DNA of 64,000 nucleotides from Ramlibacter agri. Lineage in GTDB: Bacteria; Pseudomonadota; Gammaproteobacteria; Burkholderiales; Burkholderiaceae_C. The position numbers were made by a program, and so were the translations under genes. Positions within the stretch are counted from its first letter, which is position 1. Each line of letters starts with the position of its first letter. The notes beneath the pieces are model-generated. The model had not been told where the DNA came from. It was given only the letters and a program-made list of their open reading frames with translations, and ran no database searches. Where the stretch lies: the NCBI RefSeq assembly GCF_012927085.1, contig NZ_JABBFX010000001.1:1240001-1304000 (forward strand), given 5' to 3'. Positions 62,411 through 64,000 of the stretch are shown piece by piece.

Positions 62411-63315
62411 GGACGCCCGGCCTGCCGGAACCCGTGGCCGCCGGCACGCCCATGCTGCCGCCCGGCACCTTCGCCGGCGAGGTGGTGCTGATCACCGGTG
62501 GCGGCACCGGCCTGGGCAAGGCCATGGCGGTGGAGTTCGCGCGCCTGGGCGCCTCGGTCGTCATTGCGAGCCGCCGGCCCGAGCACCATGTGCAAGGCGT
62601 GGAAGCGGTGCGGGCGGCCGGCGGCAAGGCGCTGGCGGTCGCCGTCGACGTGCGCCAGCCGGAGCTTGTCGCGGCGGCCTTCGACGAAGCGGAGCGCACG
62701 CTGGGCCCGGTCGGCGTGCTGGTGAACAACGCGGCCGGCAACTTCCCGGTGGCCGCCGAAAGCCTGAGCCCCAATGGCTGGCGCGCGGTGACCGACATCG
62801 TGCTCGATGGCACCTTCTTCTGCAGCCAGGAATTCGCGCGGCGCCGCGTGGCGGCGCAGCGGCCGGGCGCCATCCTGAACATCTCGGTGGCCTACACGCA
62901 CGGCGGCGCACCGGGGCACGCGCACAGCGCCGCGGCCAAGGCCGGCGTCCTCAGCCTGACGGAAACGCTGGCGGTGGAATGGGCGCCGGACGGCATCCGC
63001 GTCAATGCGCTGACGCCGGGTCTGTTCCCGCACGGGGACCACAGCGCCGACATGCGCAGCCAGCGGCCCGAGGGCTACGATGCCGAATGGAAGCGCATCC
63101 CGGCGCTGCGGGTGGGCCGCACGCATGAACTGGGCTGGGCGGCCACCTACCTGTGCTCGCCCTACGCCGTTTACCTCACCGGGCACAACTTCATCCTCGA
63201 CGGCGCCGAGCGCCTGCGCCGCTCCATGCGGATGCCGGAATTCGTGCCCATCCGCGAACAGATGGCCGCCGCCAGCGCGCGCCGCAATTCCCTGGAGCAA
63301 GCAAATGGAACTTGA
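62407..63315 (+). CDS. SDR of the 2,4-dienoyl-CoA reductase type
   Basis: This 302-residue SDR has the cofactor loop ITGGGTGLGKAMA and NNAAGNFPVAAE. The usual catalytic YxxxK is replaced by HSAAAK: the Lys is kept, and the Tyr is exchanged for His. The 2,4-dienoyl-CoA reductase (DECR) branch also lacks this Tyr, and the following segment LAVEWAPDGIRVNALTPG is likewise DECR-like. It probably reduces a dienoyl-CoA. It overlaps the previous gene by ATGA and the next by 11 bases. Confidence 0.82.
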   Translation: MRTPGLPEPVAAGTPMLPPGTFAGEVVLITGGGTGLGKAMAVEFARLGASVVIASRRPEHHVQGVEAVRAAGGKALAVAVDVRQPELVAAAFDEAERTLGPVGVLVNNAAGNFPVAAESLSPNGWRAVTDIVLDGTFFCSQEFARRRVAAQRPGAILNISVAYTHGGAPGHAHSAAAKAGVLSLTETLAVEWAPDGIRVNALTPGLFPHGDHSADMRSQRPEGYDAEWKRIPALRVGRTHELGWAATYLCSPYAVYLTGHNFILDGAERLRRSMRMPEFVPIREQMAAASARRNSLEQANGT

Positions 63316-64000
63316 CCTGCGGCTGTGGGCCACGCAGGACCCCGGGCGCCTCGCCGTCCGCGCCGCGGGCCGCGACACCAGCTACGGCGAACTGGAGGCG
63401 CTGACCAACCAGATCGCGCACGTGCTGCAGCGCCAGGGCGTGCGCCGCGGTGACCACGTGGCCGCGGTGATCGGCAACGACGTCATGATCTTCGCGGTGG
63501 TATGGGGCGCCTACCGGCTCGGCGCCTACATCACGCCGATCCCGTCCACGGCCTCTGCGGCGGACGCGGCCTATGTCGTTGCGGACTGCGGCGCGAGCGT
63601 CGTTGTCGTGAACGCGGCGCTTGCCGAGACCATGGCCAGCCTGCCGGCGCTGGCGCCTTCGGTCGGCACCTGGCTGTCGGTGCACGGCGCCATGCCGGGT
63701 TTCCAGGCGATGGAGCCGCTGCTGCGGGACGCGCCGGCCACGCCGGTGGCCGAGGAGCATTCCGGCGCGCTGATGATGTACACCTCGGGCACCACCGGCA
63801 AGCCCAAGGGCGTGATCCGGCCGCTGCCCGCGCAGCGCCAGGCCACGCCGGCGTTCGCCGCCGACCTGTGCGCGATGTTCGACATCACCGCCGGCGCGCG
63901 CTACCTGTCGACGGCGCCGCTGTACCACGCCGCGCCGCTGCGCTGGGGCCTGGCCTTCCTCGCCGCCGGCGGCTCCGTCATCGCCATGGGCAAGTTCGAC
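63305..64000 (+). CDS. AMP-forming acyl-CoA synthetase (partial, cut by window end)
   Basis: The first 232 residues of an ANL-superfamily ligase: TSYGELEALTNQIAHVL, GDHVAAVIGNDVMIFAVVWGAYRLGAYITPI and the P-loop MMYTSGTTGKPKGVI (about 157-171). STAPLYHAAPLRWGL follows, after which the window ends. ATG 63305 overlaps the upstream SDR gene by 11 bases. It is the third AMP-forming ligase of the catabolic region and probably belongs to the same operon. Confidence 0.87.
   Translation, partial: MELDLRLWATQDPGRLAVRAAGRDTSYGELEALTNQIAHVLQRQGVRRGDHVAAVIGNDVMIFAVVWGAYRLGAYITPIPSTASAADAAYVVADCGASVVVVNAALAETMASLPALAPSVGTWLSVHGAMPGFQAMEPLLRDAPATPVAEEHSGALMMYTSGTTGKPKGVIRPLPAQRQATPAFAADLCAMFDITAGARYLSTAPLYHAAPLRWGLAFLAAGGSVIAMGKFD

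Overview
The window is uniformly GC-rich and densely coded. It reads as a chromosome segment of a betaproteobacterium of the order Burkholderiales, most likely Comamonadaceae (Ramlibacter or Variovorax-like). The main reasons are four Bug/TctC-type solute receptors with no TctA/TctB partner, full branched-chain-type and peptide-type ABC operons, several CoA-thioester catabolic modules, and very frequent ATGA/TGATG gene overlaps. I found no tRNA, rRNA, CRISPR array, insertion sequence or phage gene.

Layout. 0-7.8 kb: an Asp-box (sialidase-fold) secreted protein, a flavodoxin, a DUF1330 protein, an MBL-fold hydrolase and a large PAS/GAF hybrid histidine kinase. 6.6-13.8 kb: an M20 amidohydrolase divergent from a five-gene dipeptide-type ABC operon that ends in a phosphoribosyltransferase. 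13.9-17.8 kb: an L,D-transpeptidase, a Spy/CpxP-like protein, a methyltransferase, an odd membrane-anchored protein and a small outer-membrane beta-barrel. 17.8-33.4 kb (all minus strand): a probable operon of up to 14 genes, read from an alpha/beta hydrolase and two paralogous amidohydrolases, through a LivHM-SBP-LivG-LivF transporter whose LivF is fused to a Tm-1-like (UPF0261) domain, a PEP-hydrolase-like TIM barrel, a flotillin and two SRPBCC domains (one fused to a quinone reductase), to a VOC protein and a nucleoside hydrolase. A divergent TetR gene with a perfect 16-bp palindrome sits at its head. 34.3-39.5 kb: a LysR regulator divergent from a Tat-exported alpha/beta hydrolase, a DipZ-type thiol-disulfide protein and an SDR, then a PsiF-like protein and a small membrane protein. 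39.5-41.9 kb: an isolated EF-G gene behind a long structured leader with a 13-codon leader peptide and an intrinsic terminator, which looks like transcription attenuation. 41.9-64 kb: a large acyl-CoA catabolic region with two acyl-CoA dehydrogenases, an enoyl-CoA hydratase, a MaoC hydratase, three SDRs, two MDR reductases, a CoA-transferase-family protein, three AMP-forming ligases, an SCP-x thiolase, a degenerate HMG-CoA-synthase-like/DUF35 fusion, four Bug receptors and a MarR regulator.

Two regulatory findings stand out. First, six promoters of the 45-56 kb catabolic region carry the same 14-bp dyad, GTAYG-N4-CRTAC, which defines a local regulon. Second, the EF-G leader combines a near-leaderless leader peptide, a terminator hairpin and a competing upstream pairing. 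The substrates of both the Tm-1-linked operon and the acyl-CoA regulon are unknown from sequence alone.
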